From positions 62,001 to 126,000 of the forward strand of contig WHUZ01000075.1 in NCBI GenBank assembly GCA_015179045.1: 64,000 nucleotides of DNA, read 5' to 3'. A program made the translations under genes and the position numbers. Position 1 is the stretch's first letter; every line of letters starts with the position of its first letter. The notes under the pieces are model-generated. The model saw only the letters and a list, made by a program, of their open reading frames with translations, did not search any database and was not told where the DNA came from. Source of the stretch: Kalaharituber pfeilii (taxonomy: Eukaryota; Ascomycota; Pezizomycetes; Pezizales; Pezizaceae). Below are positions 10,515 to 22,935 of this stretch, in pieces.

Positions 10515-13383
10515 CGTCGGAAAGAGTAAAACTCTCAGAAAAAGGCCCCTTGTATAAAAATTGAATGAAATTGCGTGTAATTAATGGTGCAGGCTCTCAG
10601 AGATGAGACTACAAAATACAGGTACTTCCTTCAGTCGAGCTTGCGTGAGCACTTATCTCCCTCGCAAACAAATCCAGTACTCAATGTTCTCGCCCCTAGT
10701 GGTAACACGACCCACGCAACCAGACTACCTCGAACCGAATCTCGTAGTGCATCCTAATGAGGGAGCTTGTGGAGGAGCCAAGAATTGTCTTGTTCCTGTA
10801 TTGAGGTATAGACTAGAGCATATTGCGGCTCGAAAAGAATCCATTGCTAATTTTTTTACCAGTACACCGATATAAGTGCCTGGATGTAATCCCACAAGTA
10901 ACCATACATCTGACAGCGGTAACTTGATTTAGGTCTACTTCGTCGTAGTCACCGGAGCCGCCTATTGACGGCGAAAATACCTCCTTCTGGAAGATAATCC
11001 CTGGTTCGAGACAGGATAATCCCTGCCCAATTAATACGTGTGAAATCCAGAACGAGCTTAAACACATTTTGTTTCCTCCGCTGTTTCTCACATCGTACAG
11101 TACAATCCTATTCTCTACACTTGGAATCGCCTGAGTTGAGGTGCTGCAGGGGAAGGATGGGGAAGATCTTTGACGGCCATTTCATATTAAGTGCAAATCA
11201 CCAGTGAATGGTAACCACGCGGTTACTGTCATACATTGGCAATTAGAGTGACTTCCATTGACAGGGTGTAGGAGGGTTGGTGAGACAACATGAGACGCTC
11301 TCTGACGGTATGTTTCCCTGGTACCTGCTTTCCCATTCGTATACACAGCCCAATCGCCTTTCTGTAGTCATGGTACAGGGGGAAAAAAGACAATAAAAGC
11401 TTCCATAGCCATGATCATTCGATAATCCTTTTCATTGTTGTCATGATACCTCACGAACTAATAGTATTTGGGGGAATAGGATCGTCCTCTGAAGCGGCGT
11501 GGGAATTCATTCGAGCACATGGTAAGTTTTTTCACTACTAAGAATGTCAACAATACGATGAGAATAATGTCATCAAGTACTACGCTTATCCGTATTTATC
11601 TTCTTGACTTGACCCAGAACCCGTTATTCTAAAATGTTTTAGGCGCTTACTTAGCAAAGAGAATCAAAGATTCCTTGTTACTATTTACGGGGACGTTAGC
11701 GATCACAACTTAAGACAATACTAAACCATTTAAAGATTTATAGCACCCAAGGGTCATAGATAGACTTTACGCGAGCCATCTCAGTGATATCAGTGGCCTT
11801 GACCGTGGCTTACGCTGGATATTAGGTGCGGATATACGACACTGCAGATGCAAGCTTGGACAAGCAATAATATAATGTATGTTCTCATTTGATCTACACA
11901 TCATGAGACATATGCAAAGTTTCGTTTGATAGTCCAATGTCTTCATAGCTCGCGTCTCGTGAAGAAAATTCAACACGGTAAATAAGAAACTGATTGGCCC
12001 AGGCCGTAGGTCGTTGCTGCATCACATTGGCAGCCACTCCTATGTGTCTAAGCGAACGATTGCCATGAATGAGACTGCATACCTTCAGTATATATGCGTA
12101 ACAAGCTTATCAAGCAGCTTCGGCTTTGTGACCATCTCTCATGTATTCCAGTGTAGTAACGTGTGATAATCTTGGCATGGCGGCCACATCCAAACAACGT
12201 ACCGCAGCGAAGGGAGTAGGTAGCTCTCTTTTCACCTGTTCTCGTGGTAATCGCCGCGCCTGCACTGTATTTCCTCACTGGAATTATTCGAATTCGATGC
12301 TGTGTACATTCTTTTCAGCGACGTGAGTCACTATATATGGGGCGCAATCTGTAGATTTTCTCTTGAGGTCAGAAATCATCTCTATCTAGGCAACATAAAT
12401 GATCTACGGAATGTATTTATACTATGGGATGGACTACATAAAGTTGTTGGCAGTTTGCTTTTAGGTATACCTGGTACACACTGTTGGCATTTTTCATAAT
12501 GGTGAATTTTCCTTCCACTAAGGCCCCAACAGCCCAAGTTAACGAGTACTCTACAAAATCGGTACATTTCATGGGTTTCCCGAACACCAACAACTACTGG
12601 CAGCTAGAAACAATACCACTCACGAGTCACGGGGTCGATACCCTTTTAAGCCTCCGCAGCCAAAAAGTTGCATTTACATGCAGCAGTGGCAAGGGTGACG
12701 CACACAGCAGGCTTGGCGGACTACTGGTATGATAGTGCAGGAAGCAGATGAAATGATCTACAGAGCCAAAGAATGTTGGGGCTTCTTAGACCCTGTTTGG
12801 TTGACCCGTATAGCCGAGATTTCAGGTGGAGACTACGGCAACCAAACGATTTCGTAGAGCTATTCCGCGAATTGAACTGTGTTTCCGCCCGCAAAAATTG
12901 GAACTGTCCAATGAAGAGAACAAGCCATGTATCATTTCGCTTGCTACAGCAAACTGCATCACACTATTGCATCACATCATGACATCGACATTGCATTGGA
13001 CTACTATTGTTGCAGAACTCAACCCTCATGACATCCTCACTCCAGACCTATTATTGGCAATTGGAATAGAATTAACAGAGTCCATGCTGTTATTTTACAA
13101 TCATTCCTATGCAGACATCAGCATTTGCAAGGAAATGTGTACCTACAGGAGGTCTATTTTTCAGCAAACCTGCGGTGTCCTTTGGAAGGCCCACTTTGCT
13201 CATAGTTCTGACACTTTGTGTAGGCTGATTGTGTGCTATAGCAGAAGGATAGACAGTGATAGTTGGGCCTGTAATGGATGATGATAGTGATAGCAGTAGC
13301 AGCTTGAGACTCGCAATGCAATAGCTGCAATTGACAAGTTTGACATTGGTGGCCATGGGAATTTTTTATTTTTATTATTATTA

Positions 13384-13390
<7 letters not shown>
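10515..13390. other. gene-poor spacer
   Basis: There is no supported gene. The longest frame, 12826-13281 (151 codons), has no family resemblance and overlaps another frame on the opposite strand. A TAATCCCTG motif is repeated near 10995 and 11017. Confidence 0.4.

Positions 13391-13419
<29 letters not shown>
13368..13419. repeat. (TTA)n followed by a 29-base T run
   Basis: TTATTATTATTA-type repeats up to 13390 lead into an uninterrupted poly-T tract at 13391-13419. This could be a poly(A) relic of a reverse-strand retroposed sequence or a simple microsatellite. No target duplication was identified. Confidence 0.8.
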
Positions 13420-13851
13420 GTTCCTTTGGCGCTGCATATCTATTAGTACGTAGTCAAATTGTAATAAGCAAACACTTCGCCAGTTCCAATTGCAATCAGA
13501 TACGACCTTATATCTGACCTGACATAAAATGTAGTACGTAACTCAATGACTGGTACTTTCAGAAATTGTCAAGCATGCTTCACATTGACCAACTGATGGT
13601 CTCAGGCAAAGCATGTAGAGTACTCGGTAGTTCAGTAGAGTAAATCGGATTGAGTCTTTTGCTCCGAAAAGGTGGTGGGGCACTATGCTAGATATTTAAC
13701 GATGCGAGAAATGCAGTAAGTATTTGCAGGGCCTTTGCCCTGGCCGGGTATATATCATCCTTCAAAATTCAAGTGGGGCAATATTGTTGTAGACTATCGC
13801 CGACCTGGAGAAAATACTCATTGGAAATGCCATGCAAATTTCTATCATGCG

Positions 13852-13926
13852 AACTCTAGAGCTCGCAAATCCTTGCTAGCGCGTCAGAGTTGTGACGCAG
13901 CCGCAACTCTAGAGCTCGCAGCAGCT
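13852..13926. repeat. nested direct and inverted short repeats
   Basis: AACTCTAGAGCTCGCA occurs near 13852 and again near 13906, in direct orientation. The 40 bases between contain the short inverted pair GCGTCA..TGACGC. The function is unknown. Confidence 0.6.
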
Positions 13927-14183
13927 ACAGAAAAAAGCTGAATACATTGTTTCCGACTCAGAACTTTGACCGCAGTTATCTCAACAACCAAGCACTTCTA
14001 AGATGCGCAGATTTCAGTGATTGAAAGCCCAGTGACTGCTAACTCGACATTCATGATGAATATTGAACATGATACCCAAGATGTGGTGGTGGTAGGTGAA
14101 ACAGAAGGGTTTGTAAATCACTCGCAAAGTCAGACGCCAAGTGGAAATATTGGCACTTATATGCACATTTTTCCCTGAGCCAA

Positions 14184-14257
14184 TACTCTTGGTTTAAAAG
14201 TACTTACTGTATTCGGATGCTGCACAAATCGCATGCGCTATTCGCTTCTTGGAATGA
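14184..14257. mobile_element. decayed half-copy of the 616-771 hairpin MITE
   Basis: The sequence from TACTCTTGG at 14184 through GGATGCTGCACAAATCGCATGCG to TTCTTGGAATGA at 14257 aligns with the left arm of the element at 616-771 (GGAACGCTGCATAAATTGTATGCG, CTCTTTGGAATAG). Divergence is about 20% with a small insertion, and the complementary right arm is missing. The reverse-strand peptide around NSACDLCSI matches the NAYNLCSVP peptide of the intact copy. Confidence 0.65.
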
Positions 14258-15817
14258 TGCCGATAGTGGGTTTGCATAGTCTGGTAGGGTTTGCAGACTT
14301 TGTGTTGCTATGCTGACAAACCACGTGCAGAATTTTACAGCCGACCTGAAGGTCTTTTCACTTCTGTAGAGTATACCCTTGCGGCCCCCTTGTCGCTCGT
14401 CTAGAGCTTGAAATCGGAAGGTCTCTATGCATATTAATTTCAAGATACAAACAAGATATGCATAGCTAAGGAGAGGACTGACTTCGTCTAGCAAGGAGAG
14501 GGTCATGCCAGCACGCCGTTTCTTGGCCACGCCTACAAGTATGCATATCTGTACTCGAGTATCAGTAGCGCCCGTCAACCTGCTGGCCATGACTGTAACA
14601 GGCACGAGGCTGGCCACAACATGGCTGCCGCGTCATGGCCGGGCCGGCCCTCCGCCTCCATTCGCCATTCGTGCGCCCTCAGCCAGGAACATATGAGCAG
14701 CCTGCCAATCAACGCCGGCCCTGCAGCCAAGGGTGCTACCGTTTTGCATGCGTCTGAAAGCTGCCAGGGGCTGCGCTGATGCCAGCATCCAGCCCCGAAC
14801 CGGACTACCGCTTAGAGCCCAGCATCCCCTGCGCTCAGCGCTGTTGACCCTGCCGGCGGTGGTTTGATGCTGTGGTCGCTGACATGGGCGCTGTTTGGCA
14901 GCCGCCGACAGCGAAACGCACGACACCCCGCCTACCGTCACCCACCCCCAGTTCGACCAGCTGTAGAGTACTCATACTCCCCTTCTTCCTGCCCTCGCCC
15001 GCCCTCGCCCGCTTTCTCTTCCCTTTTCCCTTTTCCCTTTTCCCTTTCCCTTTCCCTTTTCCCTTTTTCGCTTTCCATTTTTTCGGACCCTCCAGTAGAT
15101 CTGTGCGCCTCCACCCTTCAGGTAATTTTTCACGTCTGTTGTTTCCTTCCTCTTTACGTTCTTCTCTTCATGTTCTAGCCGGTCTAAGACTTTGTCGCTG
15201 CTTCGTTATTTGCCCACGATTGAACTTGGCCACTTGATTGGCCACTGGTAACCTTCATTTCGCAAAGTTGAATATTCCCAACGCCTTTGTGTTCCCAGGA
15301 AGCTGACCGAACATTGCGCGACGGGGCGGCGCTGTATAAGAAGCATTCCAACAAAAGCCCGCCCACCATTATATCCAGAAGCTGCTGTTCGGCCAGACAT
15401 CATACATACTAATACACAGACGCTTTCGCGAGCACTCCCGCGAGCATTCCTGGTTTCTAACGATTTCCCTCGCTGCTATTGCATATCGAGGCTTAATACA
15501 TTAACTTCGACTTACTTGTTTCCAACTACATACTCTCTTTTGAGAAGTTTATCTGAAATCCGTCACCACGGCCTGCTTAAAGATTCCCGTTTTGACACCG
15601 TTCATCATTACAGGATAAAGTTCCAAAGCAAAATTCAATTCTTCTATCAAGCATAACATTTTCTTTTGACACAAATTAGAGGGGCTGGGCGGTTGGGTAT
15701 CTCCTACTTTTCAGTTCAAGGAGCATCACCCATCTGCCGATTGAGAAGGCGGAGTAATTCAACTTAACGACATTTTCTTTTCTTCTTTCCTTCATTTAAC
15801 GACGATTTTCACCAACG
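14258..15817 (+). promoter_or_regulatory. upstream region of the 15818 gene
   Basis: A GC-richer block (about 14560-14960) is followed by a pure pyrimidine tract of CCCTTTT/CCCTTT units at about 15014-15067. This is the type of tract often seen at fungal transcription starts. No upstream ORF of note. The palindrome TACTCGAGTA lies at 14552-14561. The start site itself is not determined. Confidence 0.4.
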
Positions 15818-16888
15818 ATGCTGAGCAACGTCTTTTATATCTACTTTTTGGTACTGGTTACCCGAACGCTGTGCGTACTTGCAACTGCCGAGGCTGGACT
15901 GGCGGCCACAACATCACCGCGAGCAATAGTCTTAACAGAAACAGAAACAGAGGGATGGAGGACGTTGTTTAAGAAGAACGTGCTTGAGATGCTGGCACCG
16001 CGACAGGAGAATGAAGGTGGAAATAATAGTAGTGACAATGGACCTTTGAAGTTGGATATGGCTTCATGGGATGTGGAAACAACGGCAAAGTGCATGGACA
16101 AGCTGAGGGCTATGTCAAAGGCGTCTAATCCTGCTGGCCTTGCTGTTTGCTACAATGTTCCGGCCTTTAACAGAACCAACTGGGTGTTGTTGGCGGATTT
16201 AAGACTGTATAAGATTTCAGCACCTGATCAACAGTGGGAGAGTGTAGGAAGCGACATTCAGGTGGAGTTGAATTTTCCTGGAGCAGCAGTGGAGGAACGA
16301 TTTTTTGGCACGCCAAATCCCACGGATTCAACCGATGGCCCACAATTCATCAAGGGTTTCCATTTTATTGGCGCTGTTCGGGACAACTTCAGGAAGGAGG
16401 ACGCTTCTGAGTATGATACCCCATGTCTGGAATATCTGATTAGGTGCAGGAGACTAATGTCGTTTGGGTGTGACAGCGTCGAGTTGAAGGAGGTCCTTAG
16501 CCCTGAAATCAGTATCAGTGCAACGAAGAGCGACGGGACCGAGCTCAGAGCCAACTTGTCAACTACTGAGGCCGGTTTCCTCAACGGAGTATTAAGTAAC
16601 GCGGAAGTTGCACCAACACCTTCCTCAACTCCGAGTCCTGTGGCTGTTGAGCCATCCATACCAGGGAAACAGATTGAAATCATGCCTATTGGCTTAATAT
16701 TTTACTCAACATACATGTTTATTGGTGTTTCTGTTGTTATGTATGGTAAGTTGCCTCTGTTAGGTTCACAATCACTCTAGAAGTGTTTCTGTTAACGAGT
16801 ATACGTAGGTACCTTTGAGCGGAGGAAATTCCGGGACCAGTATCGACAAAGAATTGCCCAAAACGCACCTGGTCCAACTCGAATATAA
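15818..16888 (+). CDS. secretory-pathway single-pass membrane protein, unknown function
   Basis: Exons are 15818-16745 and 16809-16888, giving 335 residues. The N-terminus has a hydrophobic segment, residues 4-24, that reads as a signal peptide ending near an Ala-x-Ala. The body of about 260 residues has potential N-glycosylation sites (NNSS, NRTN, NLST) and a few cysteines. A Ser/Thr/Pro-rich stretch (TPSSTPSP) precedes a hydrophobic segment at about 288-308, followed by a short basic tail (ERRKFRDQYRQR). This predicts a luminal or extracellular domain with one membrane anchor and a cytoplasmic tail. The intron splits the codon after MYG and removes a stop that would otherwise cut the tail. 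I do not recognise the family, though it looks like a conserved fungal protein rather than random ORF. Confidence 0.8.
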
Positions 16889-19830
16889 GCTTCCTTCACA
16901 TTCTCATGACACAATGACAAGCACCTGAACCCTACCTCTACCATCAGTTACTTCAAATAAACAACTCCTATCCTTTCTCGGTTTGAAGTGCTGCAACCTC
17001 GCGAATGGCCATGAAATTACCAAGTCGATTCATTCACTGGTTGGCTTCGGTTGCTAGTGTCTTTGTTTATTGGGAAGGAAAAAGGCTACTGATAATGTCA
17101 AATTTTGTGGAGATGGAATGTTCTTTTTCTTGCGTTTTCTAGTTGTACTGCTTACGATATACAGCCGATAAATTCATGTTGAATTTCTCCATTTCCAGAA
17201 GCCAGATCGCGATTTGTTCTCGCGCATCGCAGTTATCTCGCGCTTACCCCTCGCGCCAATCGTTACTACTTCATTGTCTACTGCTCTCCTACTACTTTGT
17301 ACTTGTCACATATGTTAGATGATGTGGATCTTTCAAACATGGTAGGGAAAGATGTAGCCGGTTTGCAACGATCTCTACATTGTACAGTTTCATGATATCC
17401 ATCAGATGCTCTTTTCTAGTCTTATATTTTGTTTTATTGAGCATGGCGCAGTTGCATTGGTTGGATTTTTGTTCTTTCCTATTTTTTTTCTCTCTCTTTT
17501 TGCTTCGCTTCTCTTACCCCCTTGTTAAATTTTCTCATTGTAATTTCACTTTTTTTATGGGCTTTAGTTTCTATTCTTCTAGGTGATCCCCAGCTGTTGT
17601 CAATATGTGTGGAAGGGCTTGGAAAACATATATCTCACTCGTGGTGGATGCAGGAAATTTTTTTTTCTTTTGCTATGAGCATAATATACGTGGAGTTATT
17701 TGCGGTAAATAGATTTAGGGAAGGTTTTTTTTTGTTTCTTGATAGTCTCAAGTTTTATCTAGCGAACTGTGAACCATAAGCTGTGAGATATACGAGTTTA
17801 GGTGAACAGCATGGACAATATGGGACAGTAAGCGAGTTCTGTTGACCGCCTGTTGCACATTCGTATTGTAGTTTCTGCCTACCTGGGGATTGGCTGGTTC
17901 ATATGAGGGGTATACCAAATCGTCTGATGAGCCTTGTCACATCTCCGCACCAGTGGGAGCTCTCATGTAGAGCATAGGCACCTATAGGATTTGTATTTCT
18001 GAGCTGTCGGCTACCTTGAATTGTGAGGTGACGGTTAAGGTGGTTTCGCGGTTTTTAGTCTGATTATCATGGCCTACAAGTAGTCTCATGCCATCCATGA
18101 CCTGATGTTTCTTGAAAATTTTCAGATGTTTGCATAATATCTTATGCGCCCAGATGTTTCTAACCGCGAGGTACCTCGAGCTGGGTGGTGGAGGTATGAC
18201 ATAACTTGTATTTAGAAGCATTATATGTTGTGCACCACCGCTAGGCGGCGAGGCCCATGGATGCCTATTATGGAACACCGTTGCCGTGGTAACTGGGCCA
18301 CATAGTCACGTGGTCACGGTTGGACCCGGCAGGTAGTGGTAAACAAACATTGGGGAAGAACTTTAATGATTTTCTTTTTATTTTTTCGAATATCGGCCGA
18401 AGGCAGTCATGGTGAGATGCCGGGCCCAAGATCCTGGAAGGAGGTCATATGGTGGACCATGTGTGGGTTTGCGGTTCTTGATTTCTTAATGGTCAAGTTT
18501 AGCAGCGATTGGTCCCTTTTCACACTGTACATTCAGCTTGCATTTGCAAGTTGTACCCCGCCATACATTACTTAAATTAGGTAGATTACATCCCGTTTAT
18601 ACCATAGAGTCGGGCCAAGGCAATCGATTTATATTCCATCGAGACGAGATTTTGAGCTGCTTCCCTTCTCTCCTGTATATCGAGCAAGCGACCGCGGGAG
18701 ACCTGGATACCCTAGGTGGTACAGTGACGAAGCGTTGCATAGCACAATTAGCACAAAGTCGAAGCATCCTGTTTCTCGACTATCACACTCGAAGACAGTA
18801 TCCCTTTCCCTCCATACTTGTGCCGGCAGTGCTCTACTTCTCATTGCAATTCGCAGCATTTACCCTCTTTTGTCCATTTCATCCCCGCTCCATTGTGCAC
18901 GCTTCACCCCTCCACCACCGCTAACCAAAGCACCCCAGGTCCTCCACTCCACTCGCTTACGATCCACACCGCAAAGTCAGTGAGCCATAAGTGAGGATAC
19001 GTGTTAGCTTGTTTCATTTCCTTTCTTTTTATTTTTCCTTTTTGTTTTTTCATTTGTATTTTCTTATCCTTTTTGCTCTTGTATTCTTTCCCATCGTGAC
19101 CAGGTTGGTCGGAATTCGTACTGACCGGAAATAGGGCTGGCCTCGGCTACTACGCGTCTCGACGCCGACATTTATCTCAACTCACGACACAATTGGGATC
19201 AGAGTGAGCGGCATTTGCGACTTTAATTTCAGGGGAATAGGAAAAGCGGGTATCAGGGGGGAGATAACTCGGTTCAAGAGTTTGGCGATACGGAGGTCTT
19301 CGGAATACGTGGAGGGACTTCTTCCAGTCAGCGAGGACCAGTACTACTTATATGACCACATTGGACATTGCAGGACGTCGCGCATAACGGAGAGAAAAAC
19401 TCCAAAGAGATACCGAAAAGCGAACATTTGCTCCTAATATTTACTATTTTGTCCATTCAGCATTCCCACCAGCTCCAGATTTGCAGCAGTTTCGGGTCGA
19501 ATAGCGCAGCATTGACGACACGCGTCACAGCCAGTGAAACAACTTTGGACGATCGAAAACGAACGGTTAAAACGGAGCGGAGAAATAAGGGGGTTGAGTT
19601 CCATCCCGACCCACATATTCAGAGGCCACACTCAACTACGAACATATTCCGAGTTTCGCACGCGCAACGTACACACGCACACGCAATTGCACCGGACTCG
19701 GCATTGTTCCAATTCAATTTTAAATTCTCAAAACGGAAAATACATATGTTCCCGAATTGAGATAGCTTAGCATATTCTTGTCCATTTCCCAACATATTTT
19801 GCAGACATAACAATTCACCAACTACCCACC
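16889..19830. other. spacer and 5' region of the sirtuin gene
   Basis: 2.9 kb without a supported gene. T-rich runs at 17380-17720 probably belong to the 3' flank of the preceding gene. From about 18600 on the plus strand is pyrimidine-rich and may contain the sirtuin leader. ACGCGT (MCB-type) hexamers occur at 19152 and 19520. ORFs here are short and unsupported. Confidence 0.4.
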
Positions 19831-21897
19831 ATGCCCATAATAACAGTAACAAAATCTGATCACCGCATCCTTCAAACCATCTCCGACACCATCCACTCCT
19901 CACGCAAAATCCTGGTTATCACCGGTGCCGGCATCAGTACTAACTCAGGGATCCCCGACTTCCGCAGTACTCATGGTCTTTACAACCAGGTTAAGGCGCG
20001 GTACCCCTCCGCCTCCACATCTAATATCACCCAGGGCAAAGACTTATTCGACAGTGTCCTCTTCTCGGACCCCACCATGACATCGATATTTTACACCTTC
20101 CTGGCGGAACTTAGGAGCAGTGTGTTGAAAGTAGAGGACACAACGCCGACGCATAAATTCATTAGGACGTTGGCTGAGACAGGAAGGTTGCTGAGGTGCT
20201 ATACGCAGAATATTGATGGGTTGGAGGGCAGGGAAGGCCTACTGACGGATCTCAGCCTGGGGAAAGGACCGAGTAATAATAGTAGGAAGAGAAAGAGATG
20301 TTCGTTGGCAAAGGCCACAGAGGAAATGGAGATGGATAGCAAAGAGGGGGAGGTGGTGATAGCGGCGCCAAGGGGCTGTCAAGTGGTGCAGCTGCATGGG
20401 GAATTGGATACGCTAAGGTGTATGCATTGCCAGGTGCGGTGTGCATATGATGATGATAGAGTCGCTGCGTTGATGGAGGGGAGGGCACCGGATTGCCCGT
20501 CGTGTTTGACGAAAGATAGGGAGAGGCGGGAGGCAGGGAAGAGAGGGACGAGGGTGGGGGGGCTGAGACCGAATATCGTGTTATATGGAGAGGAGCATCC
20601 ACAGGGGGACTTAATTGGGTCAATTACTACGTCAGATTTGTCAGCGAAACCGGACCTGATGATTATCTTTGGGACGTCATTGAAGGTCCATGGACTCAAG
20701 AAGCTGGTCAAAGCGTTCGCGGCATCGATTCATGCGAGGAAGGGATCAGGGCCAAACGTGCCACCAAGGGTGATCTTTGTCAACAATCAGCCGGCGGCAT
20801 ATAGTGTGTGGAAGGACACAATTGATGCGTGGGTGGACATGGATTGTGATGAGTTTGTAGCCGAAGTCAAGAAGCGGAGGCCGGCGGTGTGGGAGAGGCA
20901 GGAGAGGTTAGAGGCGGGGTTTCGGAGGGCGATGGAGGGAAAGGGGGGGGGTGGGGGCGGGAAGGGGGCAAAGGGGGGAGGAGGGACAGCAGTGAAGGTG
21001 GTGAAGGCGCCAGTTGCGGCAGCGGCAGCGAACAAAGTCAAGGCAGTGAAGCCAGCAGCAAGAGTAGCGAAATCACAAGCCAGCAAAGCGCAGACACCGG
21101 AGGAGAGCGATAAGGAGAATGAGAGCGCGCAGAAGAAGGGAGACAAAAGCAAAGTTACCGCGATATTGAAACCCACGACATCATCGGCAGGGCCCAAAAA
21201 GGCGCCATCAAAACAGCCCCTTGGGCCATCATCTGAATCTAGATCTGGGAATGCGGTACTGAATACGCCGAAGCATAAGAATACACCGCTTCTGACTCCT
21301 CCAACGTCTGTATCCCGGGCGAAGCTACAAAGTAAACTTGAGGGAACGCCCAGCAACAGGTTTTTAACCAGGGCATTGTTTGTGACGACAAGTTCGCTAA
21401 GGACGCCGTCGAAGTTGAAGCGAGGAGTTGAGTGTGACGAAGAGGAGGGATCGTCAAGAAAGAAAAGGAAAGTGGACCCGGAGACAGAAGAGTGTAGTGA
21501 GTCTATCCGAAGGAATCTATTCAATAGAATTGTCACGCCGCCGCCGCCGATGAAGGGGGCGATGTTGGAAGCGGTTGTGATTAGGAGTCCTTCGAAGCAG
21601 AAGGAAAGGAATTGGAAGGAATTGGAAGGGAAGGGATTGGGGCTGGGATTGGGATTGTGTACCACTAAGACGGCAGAGAAGGCTGGCCTGAGGAGGTTTT
21701 CGCCAGGGGTGACGAAGTCTTCAGCTATGGTTACGGGTGGGAAGAGTGAGAGGGCAGTGGAGGAGCAGGGTAAGGAAGGAAAAGAGAAGGAGCTAATTAG
21801 GATTGTGGGAATGGAAGTAAGGAAAGAAGCAGCAAGGGTGCCAGAGAGAAGGAGCGAGAGGATAAGAGGGACAGTCCCTCCGGTCGCGGTGTCATAG
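19831..21897 (+). CDS. HST3/HST4: Hst3/Hst4-type NAD-dependent histone deacetylase (sirtuin)
   Basis: This is an intronless frame of 688 residues. The catalytic core covers about residues 10-345: NAD-binding GAGIS and GIPDFRS (about 31-46), TQNIDG, catalytic His189 in the HGEL motif, zinc cysteines C197/C200 and C222/C225, the NIVLYGE motif, and GTSLKV. The order and the very short N-terminus fit the Hst3/Hst4 branch, which removes acetyl from histone H3 Lys56 after S phase and guards genome stability. A basic KRKR insert lies between the two core halves. The C-terminal half (about 355-688) is disordered: Gly/Lys-rich, Ala-rich and Ser/Pro-rich, with a strong nuclear localisation signal RKKRKV near residue 543. 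The GC-rich coding strand opens a 418-codon antisense frame at 20787-22043, which is a shadow. Confidence 0.93.
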   Translation: MPIITVTKSDHRILQTISDTIHSSRKILVITGAGISTNSGIPDFRSTHGLYNQVKARYPSASTSNITQGKDLFDSVLFSDPTMTSIFYTFLAELRSSVLKVEDTTPTHKFIRTLAETGRLLRCYTQNIDGLEGREGLLTDLSLGKGPSNNSRKRKRCSLAKATEEMEMDSKEGEVVIAAPRGCQVVQLHGELDTLRCMHCQVRCAYDDDRVAALMEGRAPDCPSCLTKDRERREAGKRGTRVGGLRPNIVLYGEEHPQGDLIGSITTSDLSAKPDLMIIFGTSLKVHGLKKLVKAFAASIHARKGSGPNVPPRVIFVNNQPAAYSVWKDTIDAWVDMDCDEFVAEVKKRRPAVWERQERLEAGFRRAMEGKGGGGGGKGAKGGGGTAVKVVKAPVAAAAANKVKAVKPAARVAKSQASKAQTPEESDKENESAQKKGDKSKVTAILKPTTSSAGPKKAPSKQPLGPSSESRSGNAVLNTPKHKNTPLLTPPTSVSRAKLQSKLEGTPSNRFLTRALFVTTSSLRTPSKLKRGVECDEEEGSSRKKRKVDPETEECSESIRRNLFNRIVTPPPPMKGAMLEAVVIRSPSKQKERNWKELEGKGLGLGLGLCTTKTAEKAGLRRFSPGVTKSSAMVTGGKSERAVEEQGKEGKEKELIRIVGMEVRKEAARVPERRSERIRGTVPPVAVS

Positions 21898-22935
21898 AAT
21901 TCGGTAGACAGGTGGGGGAACGTACGGGTTAGGCCTTTCTTTTGAAATAATGGGATTATATCTCCCGTTCTTTTTGCTTGTGTTTGCGTGTCTGTTTGTA
22001 TGGTGATTTTTTTTTTTTTCTTTTTTTCTGTTTTGTTTGTCATTGTAAGTGGTCTGGTTGTGTACTTTGTAATGTACTTATACTGTGTTAGTACAGATTA
22101 TGTGTTTGAAAAGGTATACTATACTATAGTTAAGAAAATGTTTCATGATGTCTCTTACCTATACCTAACTCCCTATTTTTTTTATCTCAAGATGATTCGT
22201 TGTGGTGGTTTTGATGTGCTTCTTTTAATATATATATGTATTTTTTATTTTTTTTATTTTAATGTTTTCACTCTGGGTGGATGTTTATAGAGTTGAAGGT
22301 GGATGGATCATACATACGAGGAAATAGGGGGCGAGGCGGGGGAAGTCTGGTACTGTAACTTGCTAATTCTTGTCTAACTTAGGGTACATGTTTTCAGGGT
22401 AAAGTACACAGTAATTGGAGCAAATGCGCATGCAAGCTTGCTGTAACGTAATGCCTTACGAAAACCAATGAACTTCTCGAAGGAGGGAAAAAAGGAAAAA
22501 AAAGATTATGTAATGTTAAGTGTGTATTTTGTAGAGTGGAGTTTGAAATTTAGCTATATTCCTTTTTTTTTTTTTTTTTTTTTTTGCTCGTCTGTTCCTC
22601 TCTTTTGCTACAGAGGCAATTTCTATATATAGGAATATTTAATGTGTAAGCCGTGAGCTATATGTTCTCTCTTGTCTGATTTTGACGTAACGTGCAAGGG
22701 TGTTGATTTCTTTTTTTCTGTGTCTAGTGGTGTGGCCAGTAGCATATGGACATTTGTTTTTAATGAATATATATATAGCACCGGGAAACTGAATGAAAGC
22801 AAGAAAAAGGAAAAAAAGAAGAAGAAATAGAAGAAGTAGAAGAAAACAAACAATAAAGAGGTCTGTCCAATTCTTAAATCCTATGAACATCCCCACATCT
22901 TGCCCCCACCCTATCACCCCCCTCCCAGTTATCCT
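21898..22935. other. convergent 3' flanks
   Basis: The spacer lies between two converging genes. It is T-rich on the plus strand (22008-22030, 22563-22585 poly-T of 23) and A-rich near 22490-22505 and 22800-22850. It probably holds both 3'UTRs. No gene is seen. Confidence 0.5.

Noticed and set aside
12826..13281. 151-codon ORF in the gene-poor region
   Set aside because: No recognisable motif, no splice-linked neighbours, and an overlapping opposite-strand frame; chance length.
1206..19525. Other ACGCGT hexamers (1206, 2604, 4102, 19152, 19520)
   Set aside because: Total count is below random expectation for a 64-kb window, so they are not evidence of regulation by themselves.
20787..22043. 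418-codon antisense ORF over the sirtuin tail
   Set aside because: It lies entirely opposite the low-complexity GC-rich sirtuin coding strand, is itself low complexity, and matches no family; a shadow frame.
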